64,000 bases of DNA from G965220825 sp965220825. Lineage in GTDB: Bacteria > Pseudomonadota > Alphaproteobacteria > UBA828. Shown here piece by piece: positions 25,934 through 34,714 of the stretch. The number at the start of each line of letters is the position of its first letter. Position 1 is the stretch's first letter. The notes under the pieces were generated by a model. That model saw only the letters and a list, made by a program, of their open reading frames with translations, was not told where the DNA came from and did no database searches. The stretch is taken from contig OZ244839.1 in assembly GCA_965220825.1 (NCBI GenBank), positions 2,604,001 through 2,668,000 of the forward strand, in the 5' to 3' direction. The translations under genes were made by a program, and so were the position numbers.

Positions 25934-28363
25934 ATGACTGCGGATATGCAAAGGCTCGATCTCGTCATTGAAGGCATGACGTGCAGCGCTTGCTCGGCGC
26001 GCTTGGAGCGCATGCTGAACGGCGCCGCGGGCGTTGCGGACGCCACGGTGAACCTCGCCCTCGAACGGGCGATGCTTCACATCGATCCGGGCGAATCGAG
26101 CCTTGATGCCGTGATCGGCCTGGTGCGGCGGGGCGGCTTCAACGTCGGCACGGAGACCGGGCGCTACCATGTGGACAATCTGGGCGATTCCACAGTTGCC
26201 GACCGGGTCGAGAAGGCGCTGGAGTCCGTTCCGGGCGTCCTCCAAGTCAAGATCAACCCGCCGACGGAGCGCGTCGAGATCGATTTCGTCTCGCTCATGG
26301 TGCCGGACAAGACGCTCTCCCGGGCGGCGGCGGACGCGGGCTTCCAGCTCTTCCCCGAAGCAGGCGGTGCCGGGGGGAGCGCCGCGCGCGAGCAACGGCA
26401 GAACAGGCGCGAGCAATGGGCGATCCTCTGTGCCGCGATCCTGACCACGCCGTTCCTGGCCCAGATGGTGATCATGTTCAGCTTCGGCGAACACGCCATG
26501 CACATGCACATGCCGCCATTTGCCGAACTCGCGCTCGCGACGCCGCTGCAATTCGTGTTCGGGCTCCGCTTCTACCGCGGCGCGATCAATTCCCTGCGCG
26601 GCGGCGGGGCCAACATGGACGTGCTCGTGGCCATGGGGACGACTGCGGCCTACGCCTTCAGCCTGTGGCAGATAGTCGCGTTCGGCGAAGGCGCGCGGGG
26701 GCAACTCTATTTCGAAGCGTCGGCGATCATCATCACCCTCATCATGGTGGGCAAGCATCTGGAGGCGCGGGCGAAGCGCGGCGCGGCGGCGGCGATCCGC
26801 GGGCTCATGGCGTTGCAGCCCGATACGGCCATGGTGCGCCTCCCGGACGGCGAGCTCGTCGAACGCCCGGCACAGGATCTGGAGGTCGGGGACATTGTCG
26901 TGTGTCGTCCGGGCGACAGGGTCGCCGCGGACGGCGTGGTGGTGCGCGGCGCGGCGGAAGTGGACGAATCGCTCATCACCGGCGAAAGCAACCCGCTCGC
27001 CAAGGAGCCGGGCGATTCCGTCACCGCCGGCTCGATCAATGTCGACGGCTTCATCGACATCGAGACGCGCGCGGTCGGCGGGGATTCGACACTGTCGAAA
27101 ATGGTTCGTCTGGTCGAGAACGCACAGGTCGGAAAGCCTGCGGTGCAGCGCCTCGTGGACCGGGTGAGCGCCATCTTCGTCCCGACGGTGATCACAATCG
27201 CGGTGCTTACCTTCATCGGCTGGCTTGCCGCCGGCGCCGGCTTCGAGACGGCCCTGATCAGTGCCGCGGCCACGCTGGTGATCGCCTGTCCGTGCGCCCT
27301 GGGGCTCGCCACGCCTACCGCCATCATGGCGGGCTCCGGTGCCGCCGCGCGCGCCGGCATATTGATCAAGGACGTCACCACCCTGGAGCAGGCCCATAGC
27401 CTCTCGCATGTGGTCTTCGACAAGACCGGCACTCTCACCGAGGGCAAGCCGAGGGTTTCGGAGATCGAACTGCTCGCCGGCCTCGACGAGGACGAGGTGC
27501 TGATTGCGGCCGCGTCGCTGCAGCAGGGGAGCAGTCACCCCATCGCGCTCGCGTTCCGGGAGGAAATGGAACGGCGCGGGCACCCGATGATGGCGGTCGA
27601 GAATTTCAAGAACTATGTCTCGCGCGGGATCGAGGGCGAACTTCAGGGGCGCCGCTACCTTGTGGGCAACGACCGGCTGTTCCGAGACAGGGACCTGGAC
27701 CCGCCGGAGCGGGAGATGCACCGCGGCGGCACCGAGGTATGGCTCGGGGTGGCCATGGAGGGCGGGGACGCCTTGCTCGCGCGTTTCGCGCTGGTCGACG
27801 AGTTGCGGCCGACGGCCAAGACGGCCATTCGGCAGGTCAAGGGGCTCAACGTCACCCCGCTGCTCGTTTCGGGCGACACGGTCTCGGTGGCGGAGCGGAT
27901 TGCGGGCGAGCTCGGCATAGACGATGTGCACGGGGAGGTACGCCCGGAAGACAAGGCGTCGATCATCGCCGAGCTCGAAGAGGGGGGCGCGAAGGTCGGC
28001 ATGGTCGGCGACGGCGTCAACGATGCGCCGGCGCTCGCCCGGGCGACCGCCGGCATCGCGCTGGGCACGGGTACGGACGTGGCCATGGACACCGCGTCGA
28101 TCACCTTGATGAGGCCCGATCCGAGGCTCGTGGGCAGCGCCATCGACATCAGCCGCAGGACGTTCCGCAAGATCAAGCAGAACCTGTTCTGGGCGTTCAT
28201 CTATAACGTGATCGGTTTGCCATTGGCGGCGTTGGGATTTTTGAGCCCTTCCCTCGCGGGCGCCGCCATGGCGTTTTCGAGCGTGAGCGTGGTAACAAAC
28301 TCGCTCATTCTCCGTTCGTGGAAGCCGAAGCTTCCTCCATCCAACCCGAGAGAGGGGAGTTGA
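25934..28363 (+). CDS. copA: Copper-exporting P1B-type ATPase (CopA)
   Basis: Pumps Cu(I) out of the cytoplasm; 809 residues. Domains in order: N-terminal HMA domain with GMTCSACS (Cys17, Cys20); a second HMA-like repeat (about 75-140) that lacks CxxC; membrane helices; a His/Met-rich loop AMHMHMPP near residue 192; actuator motif ITGES; CPC in the membrane (Cys452-Pro-Cys454); phosphorylated Asp496 in DKTGTLT; the SSHPIA motif; GDGVNDAPAL; and the last two helices. ATG 25934 follows a weak GGGAA site; a further in-frame ATG lies four codons on. The HMA chaperone gene begins 4 bp after the stop, forming a copA-copZ unit. Confidence 0.95.
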   Translation: MTADMQRLDLVIEGMTCSACSARLERMLNGAAGVADATVNLALERAMLHIDPGESSLDAVIGLVRRGGFNVGTETGRYHVDNLGDSTVADRVEKALESVPGVLQVKINPPTERVEIDFVSLMVPDKTLSRAAADAGFQLFPEAGGAGGSAAREQRQNRREQWAILCAAILTTPFLAQMVIMFSFGEHAMHMHMPPFAELALATPLQFVFGLRFYRGAINSLRGGGANMDVLVAMGTTAAYAFSLWQIVAFGEGARGQLYFEASAIIITLIMVGKHLEARAKRGAAAAIRGLMALQPDTAMVRLPDGELVERPAQDLEVGDIVVCRPGDRVAADGVVVRGAAEVDESLITGESNPLAKEPGDSVTAGSINVDGFIDIETRAVGGDSTLSKMVRLVENAQVGKPAVQRLVDRVSAIFVPTVITIAVLTFIGWLAAGAGFETALISAAATLVIACPCALGLATPTAIMAGSGAAARAGILIKDVTTLEQAHSLSHVVFDKTGTLTEGKPRVSEIELLAGLDEDEVLIAAASLQQGSSHPIALAFREEMERRGHPMMAVENFKNYVSRGIEGELQGRRYLVGNDRLFRDRDLDPPEREMHRGGTEVWLGVAMEGGDALLARFALVDELRPTAKTAIRQVKGLNVTPLLVSGDTVSVAERIAGELGIDDVHGEVRPEDKASIIAELEEGGAKVGMVGDGVNDAPALARATAGIALGTGTDVAMDTASITLMRPDPRLVGSAIDISRRTFRKIKQNLFWAFIYNVIGLPLAALGFLSPSLAGAAMAFSSVSVVTNSLILRSWKPKLPPSNPREGS

Positions 28364-28366
28364 AAC

Positions 28367-28615
28367 ATGGGTCAATTGGACGTGAAAATCACAGGAATGG
28401 TGTGTTCCGGATGCTCCGATACGGTGCAGAAGGTCATCTCAGGGATCGCGGGCGTCAATAGCGCGAGCGTCGATCATGTGAGCGGGAACGCCTCCGTGCA
28501 GCTCGACGCTTCTGCCGACGCAGATGCGGTTCTCGTGGCCATCAAGGACGCGGGCTTCGGACTCTCGAACTGCAAGTGCACGAACTGCACATGTGATCCC
28601 TGTTTGTGCAACTGA
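28367..28615 (+). CDS. HMA-domain copper chaperone with a cysteine-rich metallothionein-like tail
   Basis: An 82-residue CopZ-like cytosolic metallochaperone. The ferredoxin-like HMA fold starts ITGMVCSGCSDTV with Cys13/Cys16 as the Cu(I) site and ends at DAGFGL (about residue 66). A short tail then carries six cysteines in 13 residues (Cys69, 71, 74, 76, 79, 81; CxCxxCxCxxCxC), a pattern expected of a metallothionein, not of ordinary CopZ. GGGAG ribosome binding site inside the end of copA; 4-bp spacing indicates co-expression. The tail could store extra copper or bind a different metal. The HMA call is firm, tail function inferred. Confidence 0.92.
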   Translation: MGQLDVKITGMVCSGCSDTVQKVISGIAGVNSASVDHVSGNASVQLDASADADAVLVAIKDAGFGLSNCKCTNCTCDPCLCN

Positions 28616-28621
28616 CGAACA

Positions 28622-28667
28622 GCGCCCGGCAGAATCCAACACCGAACCGGTGAAGGCTGCCGGGCGC
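28622..28667 (+). terminator. Hairpin after the copper chaperone gene, probable terminator
   Basis: An 11-bp perfect stem GCGCCCGGCAG/CTGCCGGGCGC with an inner CACCG/CGGTG stem in its loop, 7 bp past the stop codon. Only a short ATTTTA tract follows (28672-28677), so termination may be inefficient or factor-aided. Confidence 0.55.
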
Positions 28668-28980
28668 AACCATTTTACGGTGGTGCGGGGCATTCCGTCG
28701 GCAGAACGGTTCCGGTCGGAAGTCATATGGGCGTGAAGCGAGGATATCCGCAAAAAGCCCGGGAAGTCGCTTCTTCCATGCGCGTCCACCGCGTTCCGGT
28801 GCTCGGTCTGAACGGCCGCACCGCCGAACCGCGTGCTACTGCGTTCCCAGCATTCCAGAATTCCGTCTCGCGCCCGCGCGCGGTCGCCCCGGTCGTTCCG
28901 CGCTTCGGCATGCGAGACGCGTCCGGGCCGCTCGGCGTTCATCCGAGAAGCCGGCAACCATCAAGGAAGGGAGCAGCGTC
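28668..28980. other. Non-coding stretch between the copper operon and the small membrane protein
   Basis: I see no credible gene here: the open frames have no ribosome binding site and no recognisable composition. The segment is mixed in G+C and ends with the strong Shine-Dalgarno (AAGGAAGGGAGC, 28963-28974) of the next small gene. A promoter for that gene may lie inside, but I cannot point to one. Confidence 0.5.
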
Positions 28981-29163
28981 TTGACCAGAAGCATATACAG
29001 AAAAGTATGGCCGTTGGCTTTCCTGGCCTGCGGTCTCATTGAACTGTTCAGCGGGGGGCACTTGCATTTCCGTATTTTCGGCGAGATGGCGAGTTTCCAC
29101 ACGCTCATGTGGTTCCTGATGGCCTTGGCGCATGTGGACGCATTTTGGGGCAGGGATCACTAA
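28981..29163 (+). CDS. Small two-helix membrane protein, 60 residues (hypothetical, TTG start)
   Basis: Begins at TTG 28981, 6-7 nt after a strong AAGGAAGGGAGC site; the site and hydrophobic pattern argue that it is a real gene. Residues 10-26 (WPLAFLACGLIELFSGG) and 38-55 (FHTLMWFLMALAHVDAF) look like two membrane helices joined by a His-containing loop (HLHFRIFGEM); three more His lie in or near helix 2 and the tail (FHTLMW, ALAHVD, GRDH). It sits between the copper operon and a cytochrome b561, so metal or haem handling is conceivable. No family recognised. Confidence 0.6.
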   Translation: MTRSIYRKVWPLAFLACGLIELFSGGHLHFRIFGEMASFHTLMWFLMALAHVDAFWGRDH

Positions 29164-29289
29164 GTAAGGTTCCTACGCCGCGAGGCGGGGAGCCGTGAGA
29201 CCGGAACGCAGAACCGGATAGAGAGCCGGAGGCCGCCGGACGGCCCACGGGGCGCGCGCGGGCGGGAGCCGGTTCGGGAGGGCGGACGC

Positions 29290-29985
29290 ATGGCAGGTGA
29301 TGAAGCCCGTGCGGGCGAACGGCGCAAGGTCAGGGTCTGGGATCGCCCGATTCGCATCTTCCATTGGGCGCTGGTCGCGTTGTTCGGGATTTGCTATGCG
29401 AGTGCGAGTTTCGGCTTGCTCGACGTCCATATCATGGCCGGCAAAGTCCTTCTGGTCATGGTGGTGGCGCGGGTCCTGTGGGGCTTCCTGGGTAGCGATT
29501 CGGCACGCTTCCTGAGCTTCGTCCGCCCCTTGCGCGAGATCTTCGCCTATCTTCCCGGCCTGTTGAAACGAAGCCCCGACGACTATCCCGGGCACAATCC
29601 CCTTGGCGGGCTGTCGGTCGTTGCCATGCTTCTGGTGCTGGTGGCGCAGGTGGGCCTCGGCTTCTTCGCGATCGATATCGACGGCCTCTACGAAGGCCCG
29701 CTCGGCATCCTGGCGAGCTATGAAACGGCGCGGGCGGCCGCAGGCTGGCACGGCGCGGTCGTCATCTACATATTGTTGGGGCTGGTCGGCCTGCATCTGG
29801 CCGCCGTCGCGTTCCACCTGTTCTACAAGCGGGAAAACCTCGTCACTCCCCTTGTAACCGGGTGGGCGACCCTTCCCGCTGCGAAGCCGCCCCGGCTCGT
29901 GCCGGACTGGCGGGCGCTTCTCGTCCTGGCGCTGGCGGCGGCGCTCGTCTTCGGTGGGATCGAGCTGTTCCAGCGATACTACTGA
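29290..29985 (+). CDS. Cytochrome b561-type membrane protein (b-type haem, four-helix)
   Basis: A 231-residue di-haem b membrane protein of the bacterial cytochrome b561 / hydrogenase-cytochrome-b group. His25 (RIFHWALV), His47 (LLDVHIMAG), the WHGAVVIYI His and the LHLAAVAFH His pair are placed in helices as expected for haem ligands; a fifth hydrophobic segment closes the protein. GGGAGGG precedes ATG 29290. Convergent with a cytochrome c' gene only 30 bp away; such b561-c' pairs are common in proteobacteria, the b-type protein passing electrons between the quinone pool and the periplasmic c-type partner. Link to the copper genes is positional only. Confidence 0.88.
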   Translation: MAGDEARAGERRKVRVWDRPIRIFHWALVALFGICYASASFGLLDVHIMAGKVLLVMVVARVLWGFLGSDSARFLSFVRPLREIFAYLPGLLKRSPDDYPGHNPLGGLSVVAMLLVLVAQVGLGFFAIDIDGLYEGPLGILASYETARAAAGWHGAVVIYILLGLVGLHLAAVAFHLFYKRENLVTPLVTGWATLPAAKPPRLVPDWRALLVLALAAALVFGGIELFQRYY

Positions 29986-30015
29986 GACCGCCGGGTCCGG
30001 ACCCGGCCGACGTTA

Positions 30016-30507
30016 TCAGCTGCGCTTCTCGCGGAACTGGTCGTGGCAGCCGCCGCAGCCGATTTTCCCGAGCTCTTCGAACGCCTCGGCCATCCCGTCC
30101 GAATCGCCGGCTCCGATGGCCGCTTCCAGTAACGCCGCCTTGGTTCCAAGACGTTGCGCCGCGGCGACGAAGGAATCCCATTCCGTCCAGATGTTATCTT
30201 TCGATTCCGACTTGGGAATGGCGTCCGCGCCGGTGCCGGGGGGGAAGAGCGACGGGATTCGGTCCGCCGCCGCCGCAATCACGGCGACCGCCTCCAGGGC
30301 GTCCTCGGAGGAGCCCCGCCCCTGAATCGCAAAACGATTGAGGGTGCGCATCGACTGTCCGAGAGAGTTCATCGTGCCGTGACGCGCCTCGGCCACGACC
30401 CTCACGTCGTCGTCCATCTCTCCATGCTGGTCGTGCGCGCTCGCGCCCACGGAAATGCACATTGCCAGCCCGACGCCGGCCGCCAGACACCACGCTCCCT
30501 TCGACAT
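30016..30507 (-). CDS. Cytochrome c' (periplasmic, four-helix bundle, C-terminal haem)
   Basis: A 163-residue precursor: signal peptide WCLAAGVGLAMCISVGASA (residues 6-24), then a helical mature protein with the haem-c site CGGCH at residues 151-155 near the C-terminus, the hallmark of class II cytochromes c. The start at ATG 30507 has GGAGTGGAAG upstream; the frame stays open further back without a signal. Cytochromes c' bind NO or act as electron carriers. Convergent with the b561 gene (30-bp gap), the likely redox partner. Confidence 0.9.
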   Translation of the reverse strand: MSKGAWCLAAGVGLAMCISVGASAHDQHGEMDDDVRVVAEARHGTMNSLGQSMRTLNRFAIQGRGSSEDALEAVAVIAAAADRIPSLFPPGTGADAIPKSESKDNIWTEWDSFVAAAQRLGTKAALLEAAIGAGDSDGMAEAFEELGKIGCGGCHDQFREKRS

Positions 30508-30850
30508 CGTTCTTCCACTCCGTTTTTCTCGCGCCGCCGCGGGCCTTGTCATGCACGCCCGTAGCGCGGCGACCGATTGGCACCATACGGAACGTAAACG
30601 ACGATACGATTGCAACCATCTTAAGCAGCGGTGGCGGCGCGCGCAAACCGAATGGATTTGACGATCAAGGGCCGCGGGCAGCCGGTGACTTCGGAAATGG
30701 CCTTGCCGGAGGCGCTCGACTAGCATTCGCATCGGCCGGCCTTGTGGCGGTCGGCCGGATATCGTCCGTGCGTTGCGACCGATGAACGCAAGCACTGCGC
30801 AAGCGGACATGTGCCGTGCGATCGACGACCAGCGGGAGGAGGAAACGACA
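30508..30850. other. 343-bp divergent intergenic region, cytochrome c' / glutamine-synthetase operon
   Basis: No gene is supported. It should hold two divergent promoters. The only structure noticed is a direct repeat TCGGCCGG at 30732-30739 and 30751-30758 (each copy internally palindromic, CGGCCG), about 95 bp ahead of the glutamine-synthetase start, and the AGGAGGAAA ribosome binding site just before 30851. Confidence 0.45.
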
Positions 30851-32212
30851 ATGGGGCGTGAGCCTGCCGGCCTCGAACATGGCGACCTGACCGCTCTGGC
30901 GAGGAAGTTGAAGGACGATTCCTGCACCGTCGCCCATGTCGGGATATTCGACTTGAATGCTACTTTCCGCGAGCGCCGCGTCCGGGTCGCCGACCTTGCA
31001 GGGCTGTTCGGACCCGGCGGGACGTTCGTCAATGTCGTCTACGAATGGGACACCGGGGAGCAGGTCTTCGGTGCCGGCCCGTTCGTGGGCGAACCCGTCG
31101 CGATCGATCCCGCGTCGCGCCGCCCCTATCCCTTCGAGCCCGGCGCCTGCGCCCTCGTCGCCGACTATATCGGCCCCTCCGCCGAATGCTCGCCGAGGCG
31201 GCTTTTGGAACGGCTGGTGGCGAAGGCCCACGACCGGGGCTTGGGTGTGCGGGCCGCCTTCGAATTCGAATTCCTGGTGCTGGAGGACGATGCCGGTTCC
31301 TTGAGGGACGGGGGATTCCAGGCCCTCGACATGTTCGCGAAGGACAACCGCTGCTGGGCCGGCGAAAGCGCGGCAACGCACGCGGACTTCGTGGCGGGCC
31401 TGGAGCGGGTCCTCGCCCAGGCCGATATCGACATGCTGGCGCTCGGCCTCGAGCTCGGACCGGGATGTTTCGAAGCAACGCTCCGTCATGGCGATCCGTT
31501 GCGCGCCGCCGACAACGCCGCGTTCTTCAAGCTCCTGACGAAGGCCTATTGCCGGAGACAGGGCAAAACGGCTTCGTTCATGGCGCAGCTCGGCGGCGGC
31601 TTTCCGGGGCTCTCGGGCCACATCCATCTTTCATTGACCGACCGTGAATCGGGCAGGGACCTGTTCCCCGCGCCCGGGGACGCGAAAGGCATGAGCCAAG
31701 CCTTCCGATCCTTCGTGGCGGGGCTGGTCACCCTTGCGCCCGAGGCCATGCCCCTGACCCACCACACCGCCAACGCCTACCGCCGCCACGCCCCGCAGAA
31801 CTGGGCGCCGAAGACGGCGTCCTGGGCGGTGCAGAACTATGCCGCGGCCGTCCGCGTGGTCCCGGAACCGGCGGACCGGTGCCGGCTCGAATACCGTCTT
31901 CCCGGCTCCGACATCAATCCCTTCCTCGCCCTGGCCTTCGTGCTGGGCGCGGGGCTCTGGGGCCTCGAGTCAGGAGCCGAACTCCCGCCCGAATTGACCG
32001 GCGGGGGGCCGGGCCTTACGGTGTCGGAGGGCACCGCGCTGCCCCACGACCTCTTTGAAGCCATCGGCCGACTCGCCCGCTCCGAGCGGGCGCGCACCAT
32101 CTGGGGAGAGACTTTCGTGCAGCATCTCGTCGAAGCCTGCCGCCAGGAGGAGGCCGCCCTCCGGCGTGAAACCAGCGCCGCCGAGCGCGCCCGGTATCTC
32201 GAAGTCGTCTGA
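30851..32212 (+). CDS. Glutamine-synthetase-family ligase, paralogue 1 (453 residues)
   Basis: Family of ATP-dependent ligases that join glutamate gamma-carboxyl to ammonia or an amine (glutamine synthetase, gamma-glutamylpolyamine synthetase, gamma-glutamylmethylamide synthetase). Metal and substrate residues visible: EFEFLVLE, ELGPGCFEATLRHGD and SGHIHLSL (His269 equivalent), with LEYRLPGSDINPFLA at the C-terminal active-site strand. The usual NRS motif at the phosphate-binding Arg is NYA (WAVQNYAAAVRV), so a conserved Arg is lost. AGGAGG precedes ATG 30851. A second GS paralogue starts 14 bp after the stop, then a PhyH dioxygenase. A hetero-oligomer or a shifted substrate are both possible; ordinary ammonia assimilation is unlikely. 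Confidence 0.88.
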   Translation: MGREPAGLEHGDLTALARKLKDDSCTVAHVGIFDLNATFRERRVRVADLAGLFGPGGTFVNVVYEWDTGEQVFGAGPFVGEPVAIDPASRRPYPFEPGACALVADYIGPSAECSPRRLLERLVAKAHDRGLGVRAAFEFEFLVLEDDAGSLRDGGFQALDMFAKDNRCWAGESAATHADFVAGLERVLAQADIDMLALGLELGPGCFEATLRHGDPLRAADNAAFFKLLTKAYCRRQGKTASFMAQLGGGFPGLSGHIHLSLTDRESGRDLFPAPGDAKGMSQAFRSFVAGLVTLAPEAMPLTHHTANAYRRHAPQNWAPKTASWAVQNYAAAVRVVPEPADRCRLEYRLPGSDINPFLALAFVLGAGLWGLESGAELPPELTGGGPGLTVSEGTALPHDLFEAIGRLARSERARTIWGETFVQHLVEACRQEEAALRRETSAAERARYLEVV

Positions 32213-32226
32213 AGCCCGCAACGGCA

Positions 32227-33693
32227 ATGAGCGACCTGCAGGACTATCTGAACGACCGGGCGCGCGACGGGTTGGTGGCGGACGTTCGCAAACAGATCGA
32301 CAGGCTCGAAATCGACGCCATCTACTATCAGTACATTTCGATCACCGGCCGCATCATGGGCAAGATGATCCCGGCCAAGCATTGGGAGCGCACGGCGCGC
32401 GACGGAATGCAGACCTGGATCGGCGGCGTCGCCAATGTCTTCGCCGACAAGGACGGGAACCTGATCGGCTTTCCTCCCAATGCCTCCGAGCTCCTGGCCC
32501 TTCCCGACCCCGAAACATTCTGCCAGCTTCCGTGGAACAAGCGCGTGGCCAGGGTCTTTTGCACCCTGTTCTTCTGCCGGGAAGACCCGGAGCGTCCGGA
32601 AGAATTCCTCGACGCGGATCCGCGCGGCAACCTGCGGCGCATCCACGACGCCTTCCGGCGGGACCATGACGGCCTGCATATGCGGGTGGGCTGCGAGCCG
32701 GAAATGCTCTGGCTGAAGCCGGGCGACGGGGAGAGGCCCTATTACGAGACGACCAAGCCCTACGCCTATCACATCGACCAGTTCGAACAGCTCCCCGACG
32801 TCTGGCTGAAGATCTACGAGTACGGGACGGCGATGGGCCTCGACATGATCCAGGGGGACCACGAGGACGCTCCCGGCATGATCGAGATGAATTTCGAGTA
32901 TGACGATGCGTTGCGCACGAGCGATCGCCTGACCACCTACCGGCAGCTCTGCGCGCAGGTGGCGCGCGAATGCGGGCTTATCGCGGTGTTCATGTCCAAG
33001 CCCTATATGGGGCTGTCGGCCAATGGCTGCCACCACAACCTGTCCCTCTGGCGGGGTGGCGAGGAGGCGGTCCAGTCGATCGGCCGGCAGGGCCACCCGG
33101 CGATGGACGACGTCTTTGCCTACCGCAGGGGCGGCACCAACGCGCTCGACAACCCGAACCACCCATGGATGCCCTCGGAGCTCGGGCGATACGCCCTCGG
33201 CGGCATGCTCGCCCACCTCAATGCACTGGTCGCGATCGGCTCGTCCACGGTCAACTCATACCGCCGCCTGAACGACACGGGTCTTTGGGCGCCGGTCGGC
33301 GCGGGGTGGGGCCTGCAGAACAGGTCCTGCGCCATTCGCGTCTCGAGCCCCGACCGGTTCGAGTTCCGCTGCGTGGACAGTATGGTCAATCCCTATCTGA
33401 TGCAGGCGGCGCTGTTGAAGGCCATCGACGACGGCATCAGGAACCGGCTCGATCCCGGGGAGCCCGAAGACCGGAATTTCGTCGACCTGCTGAACCGGGG
33501 CGAAGCGATCGAGCGAATTCCCACCACGCTCCGCGATGCCCTCGACGCGCTGGCGGCGGACGATGTGGTCAAATCCGCCCTCCCGGGGGACCTCTACAGG
33601 GTGTACGACTGGTACAAGCGCGACGAATGGAACAAGTTCATCTGGCAGGTCTCCGATTGGGATGTGACCATGTACCTGGACTGCCTGCCCTGA
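32227..33693 (+). CDS. Glutamine-synthetase-family ligase, paralogue 2 (488 residues)
   Basis: A divergent partner of the preceding gene. It keeps the canonical active-site set: CEPEMLWLK, GDHEDAPGMIEMNFEYDD, the NGCHHNLSLW histidine, and WGLQNRSCAIRV with the phosphate-binding Arg, then RFEFRCVDSMVNPYLM. The N-terminal beta-grasp region (YYQYISITGRIMGKMIPA) is typical of class III/PuuA-like members. Longer than paralogue 1 by 35 residues. Co-transcribed between GS paralogue 1 and a dioxygenase gene. I infer gamma-glutamylation of an amine brought in by the neighbouring Pot system; the amine is unknown. Confidence 0.88.
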   Translation: MSDLQDYLNDRARDGLVADVRKQIDRLEIDAIYYQYISITGRIMGKMIPAKHWERTARDGMQTWIGGVANVFADKDGNLIGFPPNASELLALPDPETFCQLPWNKRVARVFCTLFFCREDPERPEEFLDADPRGNLRRIHDAFRRDHDGLHMRVGCEPEMLWLKPGDGERPYYETTKPYAYHIDQFEQLPDVWLKIYEYGTAMGLDMIQGDHEDAPGMIEMNFEYDDALRTSDRLTTYRQLCAQVARECGLIAVFMSKPYMGLSANGCHHNLSLWRGGEEAVQSIGRQGHPAMDDVFAYRRGGTNALDNPNHPWMPSELGRYALGGMLAHLNALVAIGSSTVNSYRRLNDTGLWAPVGAGWGLQNRSCAIRVSSPDRFEFRCVDSMVNPYLMQAALLKAIDDGIRNRLDPGEPEDRNFVDLLNRGEAIERIPTTLRDALDALAADDVVKSALPGDLYRVYDWYKRDEWNKFIWQVSDWDVTMYLDCLP

Positions 33694-33714
33694 CGGGATG
33701 CTGGAGAAGCGCCG

Positions 33715-34584
33715 ATGCCGTTCGAACTCACATCCGAACAGATCGATCGATTCAACGAAGACGGCTTCCTGATCGTCGACAAGCTGATCGACGACGAGAC
33801 GATCGAGGCGCTGCGCGCGCGTTACGAAAAGCTCTTTCGCGGAGAATTCGAAACCGGAACCCTGCCGGACGAGGTCAATTGGCAGGAGGGCGAGAGCGAT
33901 CCGTCGCTGACCCGGCAGATCTGCAACGCGTGGAAGGCGGACAGGACGATCGCGTCGGTGGTCATGCGGGCGGATCTCGGCGAGGCGATCGCGACACTCG
34001 GCGGCTGGCCGGGTGCGCGCCTGATGGTCGACAACGTGCTGTGGAAGCCCCCCGGCACGCGGCCGCTGGCCCTGCATCAGGACAACGCCTATCTGGAATG
34101 GTTCCGGCCCACGGAGCTGCTGAGCTGCTGGATGGCGCTCGACGACACCAGGGTCGATGCGGGAACGCTGGAATTCGTCCGCGGCTCGCACCGCTGGCAC
34201 CGGTCGCAGCCCGAAGGCGAGTTTCACGGCCCCAAGGACTACCGCAAATATATGGAGCTCGCCGCGGCCAAAGAGGGGGTCGAGCCGGAAATCGTCCATG
34301 TGGAAGTCCCCAAGGGCGGCGGCTCCTTCCATCACGGCTGGACCTGGCACGGATCGGGCGACAATACCGCGACCGTTCCGCGCCGTTCCCTGGTGCTTCA
34401 CGCCATGCGAAGCGACACGCGCTACGTCGCGGACCGCCTGGGCCAGGGTGTCGGCTCGATCTATAGCCGCTACAAGCGGCTCGGCGACGACACCATCGAC
34501 GAGAACTACTTTCCGATCCTCTGGACCCGCGACGGCTATCGCACCCCGGGCATCGAGCCCTATCTGAGCGCCGCGCACCACTGA
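33715..34584 (+). CDS. Phytanoyl-CoA dioxygenase (PhyH) family Fe(II)/2-oxoglutarate oxygenase
   Basis: A 289-residue cupin-fold oxygenase. The 2-His-1-Asp triad is visible as LHQDNAY (His and Asp near residues 120-122) and the distal His of WTWHGSGDN, with the 2-oxoglutarate-binding Arg in VPRRSLVLH. PhyH-family members hydroxylate small amines, acids and natural products, including ectoine and quaternary amines. GGAG before ATG 33715; 21 bp from GS paralogue 2, so the three genes are one operon. Hydroxylation next to an N-methyl would lead to demethylation, a fit with the rest of the locus, but substrate is not readable. Confidence 0.88.
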   Translation: MPFELTSEQIDRFNEDGFLIVDKLIDDETIEALRARYEKLFRGEFETGTLPDEVNWQEGESDPSLTRQICNAWKADRTIASVVMRADLGEAIATLGGWPGARLMVDNVLWKPPGTRPLALHQDNAYLEWFRPTELLSCWMALDDTRVDAGTLEFVRGSHRWHRSQPEGEFHGPKDYRKYMELAAAKEGVEPEIVHVEVPKGGGSFHHGWTWHGSGDNTATVPRRSLVLHAMRSDTRYVADRLGQGVGSIYSRYKRLGDDTIDENYFPILWTRDGYRTPGIEPYLSAAHH

Positions 34585-34714
34585 GCGCCGCCACGCGGCC
34601 GGCATGTCGGCCGCCGTGCGCCCGCGCCGGGGCAAGTGCGGCTCTGTTCCACATCGCGATTCACACGAGCACGAAACGGGTGAAGACGAAAATCCGGCCG
34701 GACGGGGTATGCCT

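Noticed and set aside
28727..28984. Open frame of 85 codons upstream of the small membrane protein
   Set aside because: No ribosome binding site, no hydrophobic or domain pattern, and it overlaps the better supported TTG-start gene.
34592..34618. GC-rich stem with a bulge between the PhyH and potC 3' ends
   Set aside because: No U-run on either strand and the stem is interrupted; too weak to call a terminator.
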